Numbered from the stretch's first letter, positions 16,799 to 27,785 are shown. The stretch: 64,000 bases of DNA from Renibacterium salmoninarum ATCC 33209 (GCF_000018885.1 NC_010168.1:248001-312000), one strand, 5' to 3'. Program-made: numbers and translations. The notes: a model not told the origin generated them from the letters alone.

Positions 16799-17356
16799 GA
16801 CCGCAAGATAGACGGCCTGGTCGGCAGTTTCAGCATCGCGGAAAACATGATTTTGGATCTTTATGACCAAGCGCCCTTCGCAAAGGGGTTGGGCATGACG
16901 CCCGCAGTGATTTCGAAGAATGCCGAAGCGAAAGTCACCGAGTTTGACGTGCGCACCCCGTCGGTGACGACGTCGGTCGGCACCCTTTCCGGCGGTAACC
17001 AGAAGAAGGTAGTTCTGGCCCGCGAGCTTTCCCGGCCACTGCAACTTTTTATTGCTTCGCAGCCAACTCGCGGCCTCGACGTTGGCTCAATTTAGTTTGT
17101 GCATAAAAGGGTCATCGCCGAACGTGATCACGGTACGCCCGTAATGATCGTTTCCACCGAGCTTGACGAGGTTGTGGAACTAGCGGATCGGATTGCGGTG
17201 CTCTACCGCGGCAAACTGATCGGCATTGTGCCGGCAAACACCCCACGAGACGTGCTTGGCCTGATGATGGCTGGCGTCTCTGCCGAAGAAGCTCAGCAGC
17301 AGGCAACCGAGACTTCAGATGCTCACCATGCCAACGGAGGCGAAGCCGATGTCTGA
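16799..17356 (+). pseudogene. ABC transporter ATP-binding protein (nucleoside/simple-sugar type), 5'-truncated, TAG inside
   Basis: Only the C-terminal third remains, starting DRKIDGLVGSFSIAENM right at the IS end. It has the ABC signature TLSGGNQKKVVLAREL and a Walker B-like segment LFIASQPTRGLDVGS. An in-frame TAG at 17093-17095 follows (GSI*FVHKRVI), then the frame continues to DAHHANGGEADV. The glycine-asparagine signature (SGGNQ) is typical of the duplicated ATPase of carbohydrate/nucleoside importers (RbsA, NupA/YufO). The end overlaps the next start. Confidence 0.88.
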
Positions 17357-18577
17357 GACCACAACCGTGCAGACGGAGCCGCAAAAAGACTCCGTTCTGC
17401 GCCAAATATTCGCTGGAAATGCCCTGGTATCGGTGCTGTCGATTCTGTTGGCCGTGGTGATCGGCGGCATCTTGATGGCGGTCACCAACCCTAAAGTCAG
17501 CGCCGCAGCAGGCTATTTCTTCTCGCGGCCCGGCGACTTGATCTCTGAAGTACTCAAGCCCTATAGCACGCTGATCCAGGGCAGTATTTTCAATTGGGCT
17601 GGCGTCGACTTCAACGCAAAAATTTACCCGCTCACCGAAACACTGACGGTAGCAACGCCGCTGATCTGTGCTGGCCTGGGTGTGGCGCTCGCGTTCCGTG
17701 CGGGTCTGTTCAACATCGGTGCGCAGGGTCAGATTATCTTGGGTGCCCTCTTCGGCGCTTACGTTGGTTTTAGCTGGCATTTGCCGTGGGGCTTGCACTT
17801 GCTCTTGGTGATCGCGGCTGGCCTGGTCGGCGGCGCGGTGTGGGGCGGCGTCGTCGGGCTTTTGAAAGCTAGGACTGGCGCACATGAGGTCATTGTGACC
17901 ATCATGCTCAACTACATTGCAAACTTCTTGCTGATGTATTTGCTCACGCTGCCAGCGTTCCAACGGCCAGGGTCAACCAACCCGATTTCGCCGTTTTTGG
18001 ACGAAACCGCATTGTTCCCGTTGTTGCTTGGCCCGCAATTCCGATTGCATGCAGGCTTCATTCTGGCGATTATCGTCACGATTTTCGTTTGGTGGCTGCT
18101 CAATCGCTCCACCATCGGTTTCGAGTTTCGCGCCGTCGGTGCCAATCCGAAGGCAGCTAGCACAGCTGGCATTAGTGTCTCGCGTCGCGTCATCCTGGTG
18201 ATGGCGATTGCCGGTGCGCTTTCCGGACTCGCCGGTATTTCGCAGGTATCTGGTACCGAGAAATACATCTCAGGCGGGGTGGCAGCGTCGATTGGCTTTG
18301 ATGCGATCACAGTAGCCTTGCTGGGCCGCTCGACGCCGGGGGCACTTTCTTCGCTGGCTTGTTATTTTGGGCTTTCCGGGCCGGTGGTGTGGTGATGCAG
18401 GCGCAGACCGGCACACCTATCGACATCGTTTTGGTCATTCAGTCACTCATCGTGCTATTCATCGCGGCCCCGCCGTTAGTTCGTGCGGTATTTGGGATGA
18501 ACGCTAGAAAGAAGCAACGTAAGAAGCCAGACGAGACTACCTCTGATACCTCGTTGACGAGCGGAGCAAACGTATGA
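17349..18577 (+). pseudogene. Nucleoside ABC transporter permease 1, frameshifted
   Basis: ATG 17349 (MSETTTVQTEPQ) starts a BPD_transp_2 permease with about eight to ten membrane segments and the family motif RAGLFNIGAQGQIILGAL. At 18338-18342 a run of five Gs replaces the expected six: the upstream frame degenerates (LSSLACYFGLSG) while the next frame resumes GLLFWAFRAGGVVMQAQTGTPIDIV to 18577. A single-base deletion thus cuts off the last two helices. It overlaps the next gene by four bases (ATGA). Confidence 0.88.
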
Positions 18578-20083
18578 GCGCCGTGACGCAATCACCTCGC
18601 AATGACAACCCGGCTAACCCAGATAATTCGGTCAATGCGGGCAAGGATTCGAAGAAGACCATCGATCCAGAGTTGGTGAGCTGGAAGGCCGGAGTTGGCC
18701 TTGGCTTGCTGGCATTGGTGGGGCTTGTTCTCTTCGGCTTCATGTCGAATGAGAAGAAGGCCGGCTTCCGCATTACCGAATCGTCCGACGGCGGAGCCTC
18801 CGCAGTCGCAGCGGTCACCTTCTTTGCCGCAATAGTTTTGATTCTGGCGCTTGGCGCTTTGGTCTATAGCAAAAGACGAAATAAGTTACCGACCCCGCGT
18901 TGGTTCTGGCCGCTTTTCGCCACGTTATTAGTACTTGCCGTCGTCGGCTTGCTTGGCATGGCCAAGGTCGAAGTAATCAGTGTTCCTAGTGGCATCGTTG
19001 GTTGGATTGCCGCGATACTTTTGTGTCTGTTGGCGGCGTATGCAATCTGGCTGACTTCGTAAAAACGGCGGACTCCGGCTTGGCTCGGGGCTACTTTTGC
19101 CGTCGTCTTCGTCCTGGGGTTCATGGTCTGGATCGTTGGCGGTGGCCGGGATGAGATGCCTTCTATCTCGCTCTCTGGTCTCCTCGGTGGCGCAGTGACA
19201 CTTGCCGTGCCGCTCGTCTTCGGTTCGCTCTCCGGAGTGTTGAGCGAACGAGTGGGCGTGGTAAATATTGCGATTGAAGGCCAGCTACTGTTCGGTGCTT
19301 TCAGCGCAGCGGTGGTCGGCACGATCACCGGCAATCCCTTTGTTGGACTGGTAGCCGCTGCCGTGGCTGGTGCTCTGGTTTCGCTAGTGCTGGCAGTAGT
19401 GAGCATCAAATATCTGGTCAATTAGATCATTGTTGGCGTAGTGCTCAACGTGTTGGTCTCTGGGCTGACCAGCTTCCTCTTTTCTACCGTGCTCACGACG
19501 GACCCAGATAAATTCAATAAGCCGCCGCGACTTGGGCCAGTGGCCATTCCGTTCCTATCGGATATTCCGGTGATTGGACCGAATTCTTTTCCGCCAGTCG
19601 ATTGTTGGTTACTTGATGTATATCGCGGTTATCGTGGTCTACGTCGGGCTGTATCACACCAAATGGGGCTTGCGCGTGCGGGCAGTTGATGAGCATCCAC
19701 AAGCTGCCGATACCGTGGGCATCAACGTCAATCGGACCCGATTTTGGAATGTTTTGCTGGGCGGCGCGGTAGCCGGCGTTGGTGGTTCATTTTTTACCTT
19801 GGTGGCCGTTGATTCCTTCAGCAAGGACATGTCTGGCGGTCGCGGTTACATCGCGTTGGCGGCGCTGATCTTTGGCCGCTGGAACCCCATCGGTGCGTTT
19901 CTGGCCGCGCTGCTCTTCGGTTTTACCGATAACTTGCAACAGATCATCACCATTATTGGCTCACCCGTTCCGGGCCAGTTCATGGCAATGCTGCCGTACT
20001 TGTTGACCATCATTGCGGTGGCTGGTTTGGTGGGCAGATCTAGACCACCGGCAGCCAGCGGCGAACCATACGTGAAAGGCTAG
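18574..20083 (+). pseudogene. Nucleoside ABC transporter permease 2, two stops and a frameshift
   Basis: ATG 18574 begins a permease with an N-terminal extension. TAA at 19060-19062 interrupts after YAIWLTS, the frame continues KRRTPAWLGATFAVV, and TAG at 19423-19425 interrupts after VVSIKYLVN. The frame continues IIVGVVLNVLVSGLTS, and one extra base near 19581 shifts it to the frame with QSIVGYLMYIAVIVVY to the end (GRSRPPAASGEPYVKG). The hallmark ERVGVVNIAIEGQLLFGA identifies the same permease family as its neighbour. Three independent lesions show long-standing loss of function. Confidence 0.9.
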
Positions 20084-20088
20084 CCGCT

Positions 20089-20496
20089 GTGAATAGCAGC
20101 ATCGATTGGCCCGAACTTGCCGCCCAGGCTACTGCCGCGATGCGGCGAGCCTATGTGCCCTATTCGAAGTTCCCGGTGGGTGCGGCAGCACTCACCAAGG
20201 ACGGTCGAATTGTTGTCGGTTGCAATGTGGAGAACGCCTCCTATGGACTCACCTTGTGCGCCGAGTGCACCTTGGTTGGTGCGCTACAGATGAGCGGTGG
20301 CGGCAAGATCGCTGCCTTTTATCGTGTAGACGGCGAGGGCAAAGTGCTGATGCCCTGCGGCCGCTGCCGGCAGCTACTTTACGAACATCGAGGTAGCGAT
20401 ATGCAGCTGATGACGGTGTCCGGAATTAAAACCATGGACCAAGTTTTGCCAGATGCTTTCGGTCCGGAAAATCTATTCAGAATAGCGAGTGAACTC
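20089..20496 (+). CDS. cdd: Cytidine deaminase domain, fused in frame to the deoA remnant
   Basis: GTG 20089 begins a zinc-dependent cytidine deaminase: NVENASYGLTLCAECTL carries the first Zn Cys and catalytic Glu (CAE), and PCGRCRQ supplies the other two Cys ligands. The domain of about 130 residues looks complete. No stop follows: the frame reads PENLFRIASELMTES straight into thymidine phosphorylase, and the combined ORF ends at 21105. A TGA exists in the next frame (AGCGAGTGA), so a small indel probably removed the original cdd ending. It deaminates (deoxy)cytidine for pyrimidine salvage; activity of the fusion is doubtful. Confidence 0.75.
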
Positions 20497-21821
20497 ATGA
20501 CTGAATCCTTTGATGCCGTTGATGTGATCCGCACCAAGCTTGATCACGGAATCTTGAGCCAAGCGCAAATTGCTTGGACTATTGACGCTTACACCCGAGG
20601 TGTCATCGCGGAAGAGCAGATGGCCGCTTTGAACATGGCGATCTTGCTCAATGGCATGAACCGGGAAGAAATCGCACAATGGACTGCTGCGATGATCGCC
20701 TCCGGCGAGCGAATGGAATTTTCTAGTCTCAGGGCAGTCAACGGCGGCCCGGTTAACGCTCAGGGCAGCAAGCCGACGTCGGACAAGCACTCGACCGGCG
20801 GTGTGGGGGACAAGATCACCTTGCCGCTGGCTCCGCTGGTGGCAGTCTTTGGCGTTGCGGTGCCGAAGCTTTCTGGCCGTGGACTTGGTCACACTGGCGG
20901 CACTTTGGACAAGCTCGAAGCGATTCCTGGCTGGCGGGCTGCGCTCTCAAATGAGGAGATGATGCAGCAACTTCAAGACGTCGGCGCAGTAATTTGTGCC
21001 ACAGGTTCTGGCTTGGCGCCGGCTGATAAAAAGATCTATGCCTTGCGTGATGTTACGGGAACCGTTGAGGCTATCCCGCTGATTGCTTCCTCAATCATTG
21101 AGTAAGAAGATCGCCGAGGGTACCGGGTCTCTGGTCCTTGACGTCAAAGTCGGTTAGGGTGCATTCATGAAGGATCTGGCTCAGGCGCGCGAATTGGCTA
21201 AAACTATGGTGGAGCTGGGCACCGATGCAGGTGTCAAAACAGTGGCGCTGCTCACCGATATGTCGACGCAGCTGGGCCTTACCGCAGGAAATGCAATTGA
21301 AGTTGAAGAGTCAGTTGAAGTACTTGCTGGCGGGGGACCGCAGGACGTTATTGAGCTAACAGTTCGGCTTGCCGAAGAGATGTTGAGCGCCGCGGGCCTG
21401 CACGGAGCTGACCCAGCGGCAGCGCTAAAAGATGGTCGAGCCATGGACGTTTAGCGGCGGATGATCAAGGCCCAGGGCGGCGATCCGGAGGCAGCCCTTC
21501 CGGTAGCCAAAGAGTCTGAGGTGATTTATGCCCCGGCGGACGGCGTCTTGGTTGGCTTGGATGCACTCAGTGTTGGCATTGCGGCCTGGCGGCTTGGTGC
21601 TGGCCGGGCGCGAAAAGAATGATGTAGTGCAAGCTGGTGCGGGGGTCCGAATGTATGCCAAGCCGGGGGCTGTGGTTCGCGCTGGTGAACCGCTGATGCC
21701 CTTACTGACCGATACTCCAGAGCGATTTGAACGAGCCAAAGAAGCGCTGGCGGACGCTGTGACCATCGCGCCGGAGGGATCGCGGCCGGCAAATCAACTG
21801 ATCATGGACCGAATCGCCTGA
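20497..21821 (+). pseudogene. deoA: Thymidine phosphorylase, multiple frameshifts and stops
   Basis: ATG 20497 (MTESFDAVDVIRTKLDHG) opens the reading of a pyrimidine-nucleoside phosphorylase, with the phosphate-binding segment KHSTGGVGDKI. An extra T near 21100 shifts the frame (expected ASSIMSKKIAEGTGSLVLDVKVG), TAG at 21155-21157 replaces a codon in KVG*GAFMKD, another TAG at 21452-21454 follows RAMDV, and an extra base near 21620 shifts again to the frame ending QLIMDRIA. The enzyme would split thymidine or deoxyuridine into base and deoxyribose 1-phosphate. Confidence 0.9.
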
Positions 21822-21937
21822 ACTCATACCGTGGGGTGACATGCTGCAGCAAGGTTCACCCTTAGGAGCGATAGCTTCTGCAAATGCTGCGTGGGACGAT
21901 TAATGCAACCTCGCACTAGTACAAGGAGCCGTCCTTC

Positions 21938-22675
21938 GTGGACTTAATAGAATTGTTCCGCGGTCTCAATGAGATGATCGCGCACTCTGCAAGCCAGTGG
22001 TGGATTGTTCCGCTAGTGACGCTGTTCTGTCTGATCGATGGTTTCTTTATCTTTCTGCCTAGCGAGACGGCGATTGTGGCGTTGGCTGCAGTTTCGTTGA
22101 GCACGGGGGAGCCGAACGTTTGGCTCTTGATGGCCGGTGGTGCGATCGGTGCGATCATCGGTGACAACATTGCGTATCAGCTGGGCCGAAGAATTGGCAC
22201 TGCTGGCTTCAAATGGATGCGGCGGCCTAAGGTTGCCAAAGCGTTTGACTGGGCCAGAATGGAGCTGGATAAACGCGGTGCCGTATTGATTCTGACCGCG
22301 CGTTACATTCCCGTTGGTCGAGTTGCGGTGAACTTTACCGCTGGAGCCACCCAGTACCCCTGGCGAAAGTTTGCCGCCGTCGACGCTGTTGCTTGTGTGA
22401 CATGGGCTGCCTACAGCGTAGGTATTGGCACCTTTGCCGGCAGCTGGATCAAGAACAATCACTTGTTGGGTGTTGGAATTGCGATCGTCTTTGCCATCAT
22501 CATCGGATTCCTCGTCGATCATCTGATGAAGATGTTTCACAAATGGCTTGAAAAGCGTTCGCAAAAACAAGCAGCTAGTGTGGAAAGCGATCTCGTTGCC
22601 GAGCCGAGCGAAGCCAACACCAAGGTAAGCAAAACGACGGTCCCCAGCGTCGAACCTGGTTCTAACATTCCATAA
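21938..22675 (+). CDS. DedA family membrane protein (VTT domain)
   Basis: The 245-residue protein begins at GTG 21938 after CAAGGAG. It has the DedA pattern: FLPSETAIV re-entrant loop, GDNIAYQLGRRIG, and ARYIPVGRVAVNFTAG with the conserved Arg/Pro/Gly-Arg. Four to five hydrophobic segments are followed by a charged C-terminal tail of about 45 residues. DedA proteins are thought to flip lipid carriers or phospholipids across the membrane, aided by proton motive force. The gene stands between broken deoA and intact add. Confidence 0.87.
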   Translation: MDLIELFRGLNEMIAHSASQWWIVPLVTLFCLIDGFFIFLPSETAIVALAAVSLSTGEPNVWLLMAGGAIGAIIGDNIAYQLGRRIGTAGFKWMRRPKVAKAFDWARMELDKRGAVLILTARYIPVGRVAVNFTAGATQYPWRKFAAVDAVACVTWAAYSVGIGTFAGSWIKNNHLLGVGIAIVFAIIIGFLVDHLMKMFHKWLEKRSQKQAASVESDLVAEPSEANTKVSKTTVPSVEPGSNIP

Positions 22676-22699
22676 GCCAAATTCCAGTAGAGTTGAGCC

Positions 22700-23833
22700 G
22701 TGACTACCGAAGCCCAGATTTCATCAGACGTGCCCTTCGATATCCGTAGCTTGCCGAAAGTCTCGCTACATGATCATTTGGACGGCGGCTTGCGCCCGGC
22801 CACGATCATCGAGCTCGCAGCGCAGATCGGCCACACGCTACCTTCAACTGATCCCGCGGCGCTCGGAGCCTGGTTCCGTGAGTCCGCAGATTCCGGATCA
22901 TTGGTCCGTTACTTAGAGACCTTCGAGCACACGGTTGCCGTGATGCAAACTCGCGAAGGCTTGCAGCGGGTGGCGCGCGAATTCGTCGAGGATCTAGCCG
23001 ACGACGGCGTGGTCTACGGTGAGGTGCGCTGGGCGCCGGAGCAGCACTTGACTAAGGGGTTGAGCTTGGATGAGGCTGTCGAAGCCGTCCAAGCTGGGAT
23101 CGAAGAAGGCACCGAAGCGATCGAAGAAGCCGGCGGACACATTCAAGTTGGTCAGCTCATCACCGCAATGCGCCATGCAGACAGAGGTCAAGAAATCGCG
23201 GAATTGGCGGTCAAATTCCGCGATCGCGGTGCGGTCGGATTTGATATTGCTGGCGCGGAAGACGGCTTTTTGCCGTCCCGTTTTGCAGACGCTTTCCGCT
23301 ATCTTGCTGAGCAGAATTTCCCGGCTACGGTGCACGCCGGTGAGGCCGCTGGGCTGGAAAGCATTCAGTCTGCGTTAGTTGATGGCCGTGCTCTTCGGCT
23401 TGGGCATGGCGTCCGAATCGCTGAAGACATTGAGGTTGATTTCACCACGGACGAAGCGAACGAAGCCGATCTGGGCATGGTGACGCTCGGGTCGTTGGCC
23501 TCCTGGGTTCGGGACCGTGGCATCACGCTGGAACTGTGCCCGTCGTCGAACTTGCAGACCGGTGCTATCGCGGCCTGGGGTAACACTATTGATCAGCACC
23601 CCTTTGATTTGCTGTACCAAACCGGCTTCCGGGTCAGCGTGAACACCGATAATCGTTTGATGTCTGGTGTGACCTTGACGAGTGAGCTTGAGCTGCTGGT
23701 TGAGACTTTCGACTACGACCTCGACGACTTGCTGGCGATTACTTTGAACGCTGCAGAGGCGGCATTCCTGCCTTTGGAAGAACGCGAAGCTTTAGCCGAA
23801 TACATCACCGAGGCTTACGCCGGCTTGCGCTAA
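22700..23833 (+). CDS. add: Adenosine deaminase
   Basis: The 377-residue zinc enzyme converts adenosine or deoxyadenosine to inosine. Zinc and catalytic motifs are in place: SLHDHLDGG at the N-terminus, TVHAGEA (His plus catalytic Glu), LGHGVRI and VNTDNRLMS. GTG 22700 is the start. The gene is nine bases upstream of mazG. It is the only intact nucleoside-salvage gene in this region, while the importer and cdd/deoA are broken. Confidence 0.92.
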   Translation: MTTEAQISSDVPFDIRSLPKVSLHDHLDGGLRPATIIELAAQIGHTLPSTDPAALGAWFRESADSGSLVRYLETFEHTVAVMQTREGLQRVAREFVEDLADDGVVYGEVRWAPEQHLTKGLSLDEAVEAVQAGIEEGTEAIEEAGGHIQVGQLITAMRHADRGQEIAELAVKFRDRGAVGFDIAGAEDGFLPSRFADAFRYLAEQNFPATVHAGEAAGLESIQSALVDGRALRLGHGVRIAEDIEVDFTTDEANEADLGMVTLGSLASWVRDRGITLELCPSSNLQTGAIAAWGNTIDQHPFDLLYQTGFRVSVNTDNRLMSGVTLTSELELLVETFDYDLDDLLAITLNAAEAAFLPLEEREALAEYITEAYAGLR

Positions 23834-23841
23834 ACCTAGTT

Positions 23842-24447
23842 ATGTCTGCCGATTTCGACCGGCTGGTCTGGACAATTGCTGCCCTACGGGAGCATTGTCC
23901 ATGGATGCGGCAGCTCAGCCACGAATCCTTGATCGAGTATTTGATCGAGGAGTCCTATGAAGTGGTTGAGGCCATTGAAGCCGGGAAGACGCCAGCGGAG
24001 CTGCGTGGCGAACTTGGCGATGTGTTGCTTCAGGTGGTTCTACACGCGCGAATTGCTGAAGAATCAGGCCAGTTTGTCATCGATGATGTGGTGCGCGGCC
24101 TCACCGAAAAAATGACGCGGCGTAATGCGCATGTTTTCAAGCCGGATGGGAGTTTGCAGGAGCATTTTCCGGCATCCATCGATGAAATCATCACGAAGTG
24201 GAACCAGGCCAAGGCGCTGGAGAATCCGCAGCGAAGTCGCTTTGAAGGCATTCCAGCCTCATTGCCCGCGCTGGCTTTAGCGCAGAAGACGTTGCGTCGG
24301 GACAAGGTGGCTAGGTCGCCGTCGCAATTGGCTGAAGAAGAGCTTGGCGAGCAGCTCCTAGAGCTGGTCAGGTCCAATCCGGACGTGGACGCCGAGCGGG
24401 CCTTGCGGATGGCGGTTCGCAGATTTCAAGGTGAACACGATGGCTGA
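23842..24447 (+). CDS. mazG: MazG family nucleoside-triphosphate pyrophosphohydrolase
   Basis: The 201-residue protein has one complete MazG domain: CPWMRQLSHESLIEYLIEE, EESYEVVEAIE and ELGDVLLQVVLHA give the EExxE...ExxD metal site. It hydrolyses (d)NTPs to monophosphates and PPi, clearing aberrant nucleotides. In the Arthrobacter group mazG commonly sits near eno, as here. The usual CPWD motif reads CPWM, a small deviation. The stop overlaps the next start. Confidence 0.88.
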   Translation: MSADFDRLVWTIAALREHCPWMRQLSHESLIEYLIEESYEVVEAIEAGKTPAELRGELGDVLLQVVLHARIAEESGQFVIDDVVRGLTEKMTRRNAHVFKPDGSLQEHFPASIDEIITKWNQAKALENPQRSRFEGIPASLPALALAQKTLRRDKVARSPSQLAEEELGEQLLELVRSNPDVDAERALRMAVRRFQGEHDG

Positions 24448-24907
24448 ACTATTTAGCGCGGCCGACGTGAGCTTCCGGCAAGCTGTTGCGGAGGACGTCG
24501 TCGAAATTGTTGCGCTGTTGACTGATGACGCGCTCGGCGTCGGTCGTGAGGGAACGGATCTCGCGCCGTATTACGCGGCATTTGCTGCAATTCAAGCCGA
24601 CGCTGGGTAACTCTTGCTTGTTGGCGCCCGTGCTGCGGAACTGGTGGCCACTTTTCAGCTGAGTTTTATTCCGGGCATGTCTCGGGGTGGTGCACTCCGG
24701 GCGCAGATTGAATCGGTGCGCGTGGCCGAGTCATTGCGCGGTAGTGGTGTCGGCTCTTTGATGATTCAGTGGGCTATCGAAGAGGCCAAGTGTCGCGGTT
24801 GTGCGATAGTGCAACTGAGTACGGATAAATCGAGGGTAGACGCGCATCGCTTCTACGAGAAGCTTGGATTTGTCGCTAGCCACGAGGGTATGAAGCTTGT
24901 TTTCTAG
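24440..24907 (+). pseudogene. GNAT acetyltransferase, interrupted by TAA
   Basis: ATG 24440 (MAELFSAADVSFRQAVAEDV) overlaps mazG. TAA at 24608-24610 follows AAIQADAG, and the same frame continues LLLVGARAAELVATFQLSF and the acetyl-CoA motif ESLRGSGVGSLMI, ending GMKLVF. One nonsense mutation in the first third breaks an otherwise complete enzyme of about 155 residues. A downstream TTG at 24614 could start a truncated product lacking the first strand and helix. Confidence 0.83.
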
Positions 24908-24921
24908 ATTGAGTTCCGCGC

Positions 24922-24997
24922 GGTTCACCACTTTCTAGTGATTCTGAGTTCTAGTAAAGGCCAGAATCAGCTGAAATGCGGCTAGAAAGTGGTGAAC
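24922..24997. repeat. Long palindrome between convergent genes, family C
   Basis: Arms GTTCACCACTTTCTAG (24922-24937) and its exact complement (24982-24997) enclose an interior second stem TGATTCTG/CAGAATCA. It lies between the ends of the acetyltransferase pseudogene and padR, where it can act as a bidirectional terminator. CACCACTTT is shared with the family A arms. Confidence 0.8.
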
Positions 24998-25015
24998 AGT
25001 GCTGGTGCGGACGCA

Positions 25016-25669
25016 TCAGTCTGAAAGTAGTTTGTAGATCGTTCGGCGGGCCTCATCGAGCGAGGCAGTTACGGTGCGCAGCTGCTCTTCGGTACCGTCC
25101 ATCGTAATTTGTTGAACAGCTCCCATGAGCTTGCCAATGCTGAGACGCAAGTCGTGTGCTGCGCCAGTTTCTTCACGAACTTCGGCCCAAACTGCAGCCA
25201 GTTCGTCTTTGTGTTCAGCCACGTAGCTGCGGCCTTCTTCGCTGAGCTCAAATTCGGTGCGTCGGCCTTCGCCGATCGATACGATGAGCCCTTCAGCTTG
25301 TAGCCCCGAAAGTGCAGGGTATACCGAGCCGGGGCTTGGCCGCCAGGCGCCATCTGAATGCAAGGCGATGGCTTTCATTAGGCCGTAGCCGTTGTAGTTC
25401 GAATCGCTCAACCGGGAAAGGATCGCGTTGCGGACGTCGCCTTTTTGTGCGCGTCCGCCGCCAAATGGGCTGGGACCGAATCCTGGACCAAAGCCACGTC
25501 CACGACCGCGGTGGGGGCCGCCGCGGTCAGCGCCGCGGTCTTCGCCGAAGCGATCGTCCCGCCGGTTGCGGCGGTCTTCTCGAAAGCCATCCGCACCCAT
25601 CCGAAGCGGATCGCCATGGTGGCTATGCCGTGTTGAGTCATCGTCATGTTTGAATTCCTTGTTTTTCAT
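25016..25669 (-). CDS. PadR family transcriptional regulator with an Arg/Gly-rich N-terminal tail
   Basis: The 217-residue protein has a PadR winged helix from about residue 75 (KGDVRNAILSRLSDSNYNGYGL, PSPGSVYPALSGLQAEGLI, FELSEEGRSYV) and a C-terminal dimerisation helix. The first 75 residues are highly charged, rich in Asp, Arg, His and Gly (DRGGPHRGRGRGFGPGFG), and probably disordered. PadR proteins usually repress transporters or detoxification genes, often their own neighbour. No obvious target lies adjacent except itself, divergent from eno. Confidence 0.85.
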   Translation of the reverse strand: MKNKEFKHDDDSTRHSHHGDPLRMGADGFREDRRNRRDDRFGEDRGADRGGPHRGRGRGFGPGFGPSPFGGGRAQKGDVRNAILSRLSDSNYNGYGLMKAIALHSDGAWRPSPGSVYPALSGLQAEGLIVSIGEGRRTEFELSEEGRSYVAEHKDELAAVWAEVREETGAAHDLRLSIGKLMGAVQQITMDGTEEQLRTVTASLDEARRTIYKLLSD

Positions 25670-25674
25670 GAGTT

Positions 25675-27110
<1,436 letters not shown>

Positions 27111-27141
27111 TCAACATAGCTTGATCAACGCGAAGTAACAC

Positions 27142-27181
27142 CTGGTTCTGGCTAAGCTGAAGAGAGCTTAGCCAGAACCAG
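27142..27181 (+). terminator. Strong hairpin terminator after eno
   Basis: Perfect 17-bp arms (CTGGTTCTGGCTAAGCT at 27142-27158; complement 27165-27181) with a six-base loop are followed by TCAGTTTT. It should end most eno transcripts, giving divIC its own promoter or readthrough expression. Confidence 0.85.
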
Positions 27182-27203
27182 TCAGTTTTAGGAAGGTTTT
27201 ATC

Positions 27204-27785
27204 ATGGCCACTCGACGGCCCAAAGTGCCGCAGGCATCGCGCCCGAGTAGCAGTGCGCCAGATAGCACCGATTCAGTAGCTAACGGCGAAAGCAACGCCG
27301 AACCGCGTCTTTCCAAGGTGACTAAGTCAGCAGCACCCTCAAATAAACCTACGAGCGCCTCGGCCCGTAATGCTGAACGGAATTCGGATGCTGCCAATGC
27401 TCCGGTAGCGGCTCGGGCGTTTTCGGGTCGCTTAGTGGCTTTGGTCGCGGTGCTTATTGCCGTTGCGCTTTTGCTGACTCCTTCGCTCAATACTTTTTTG
27501 CAGCAGCGAGCAGATATCGCGTCGCTTAAAGCAGATATTGCCGCCAAAGAGAAGCAACAGAAGGACCTTGAGAATCAGCTCACTCGTTGGTCGGACCCGG
27601 CCTATGTCAAGCAGCAGGCCCGCGACCGGTTAAATATGATTCAGCCAGGGGAAACTGGATACTGGGTTTATGGCGGCGATCAAGCGCCAGCTACCCCAGA
27701 CCAACCTGGAACTAGCGCCAATCCGGAGGGTCTGCCCTGGGTGGACGGTCTATGGAAATCGATCATTCGCTCCGCAACCGAGTAG
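27204..27785 (+). CDS. Septum formation initiator family protein (DivIC/FtsB)
   Basis: This 193-residue bitopic membrane protein has a long Ser/Ala/Pro-rich cytoplasmic tail (residues 1-75), one transmembrane helix (about 77-94, LVALVAVLIAVALLL) and an external coiled coil (IASLKADIAAKEKQQKDLENQL). Next comes the conserved DPAYVKQQARDRLNMIQPGETGYWVY. It joins FtsL and FtsQ in the divisome. Location directly after eno is standard in actinobacteria. Confidence 0.9.
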   Translation: MATRRPKVPQASRPSSSAPDSTDSVANGESNAEPRLSKVTKSAAPSNKPTSASARNAERNSDAANAPVAARAFSGRLVALVAVLIAVALLLTPSLNTFLQQRADIASLKADIAAKEKQQKDLENQLTRWSDPAYVKQQARDRLNMIQPGETGYWVYGGDQAPATPDQPGTSANPEGLPWVDGLWKSIIRSATE

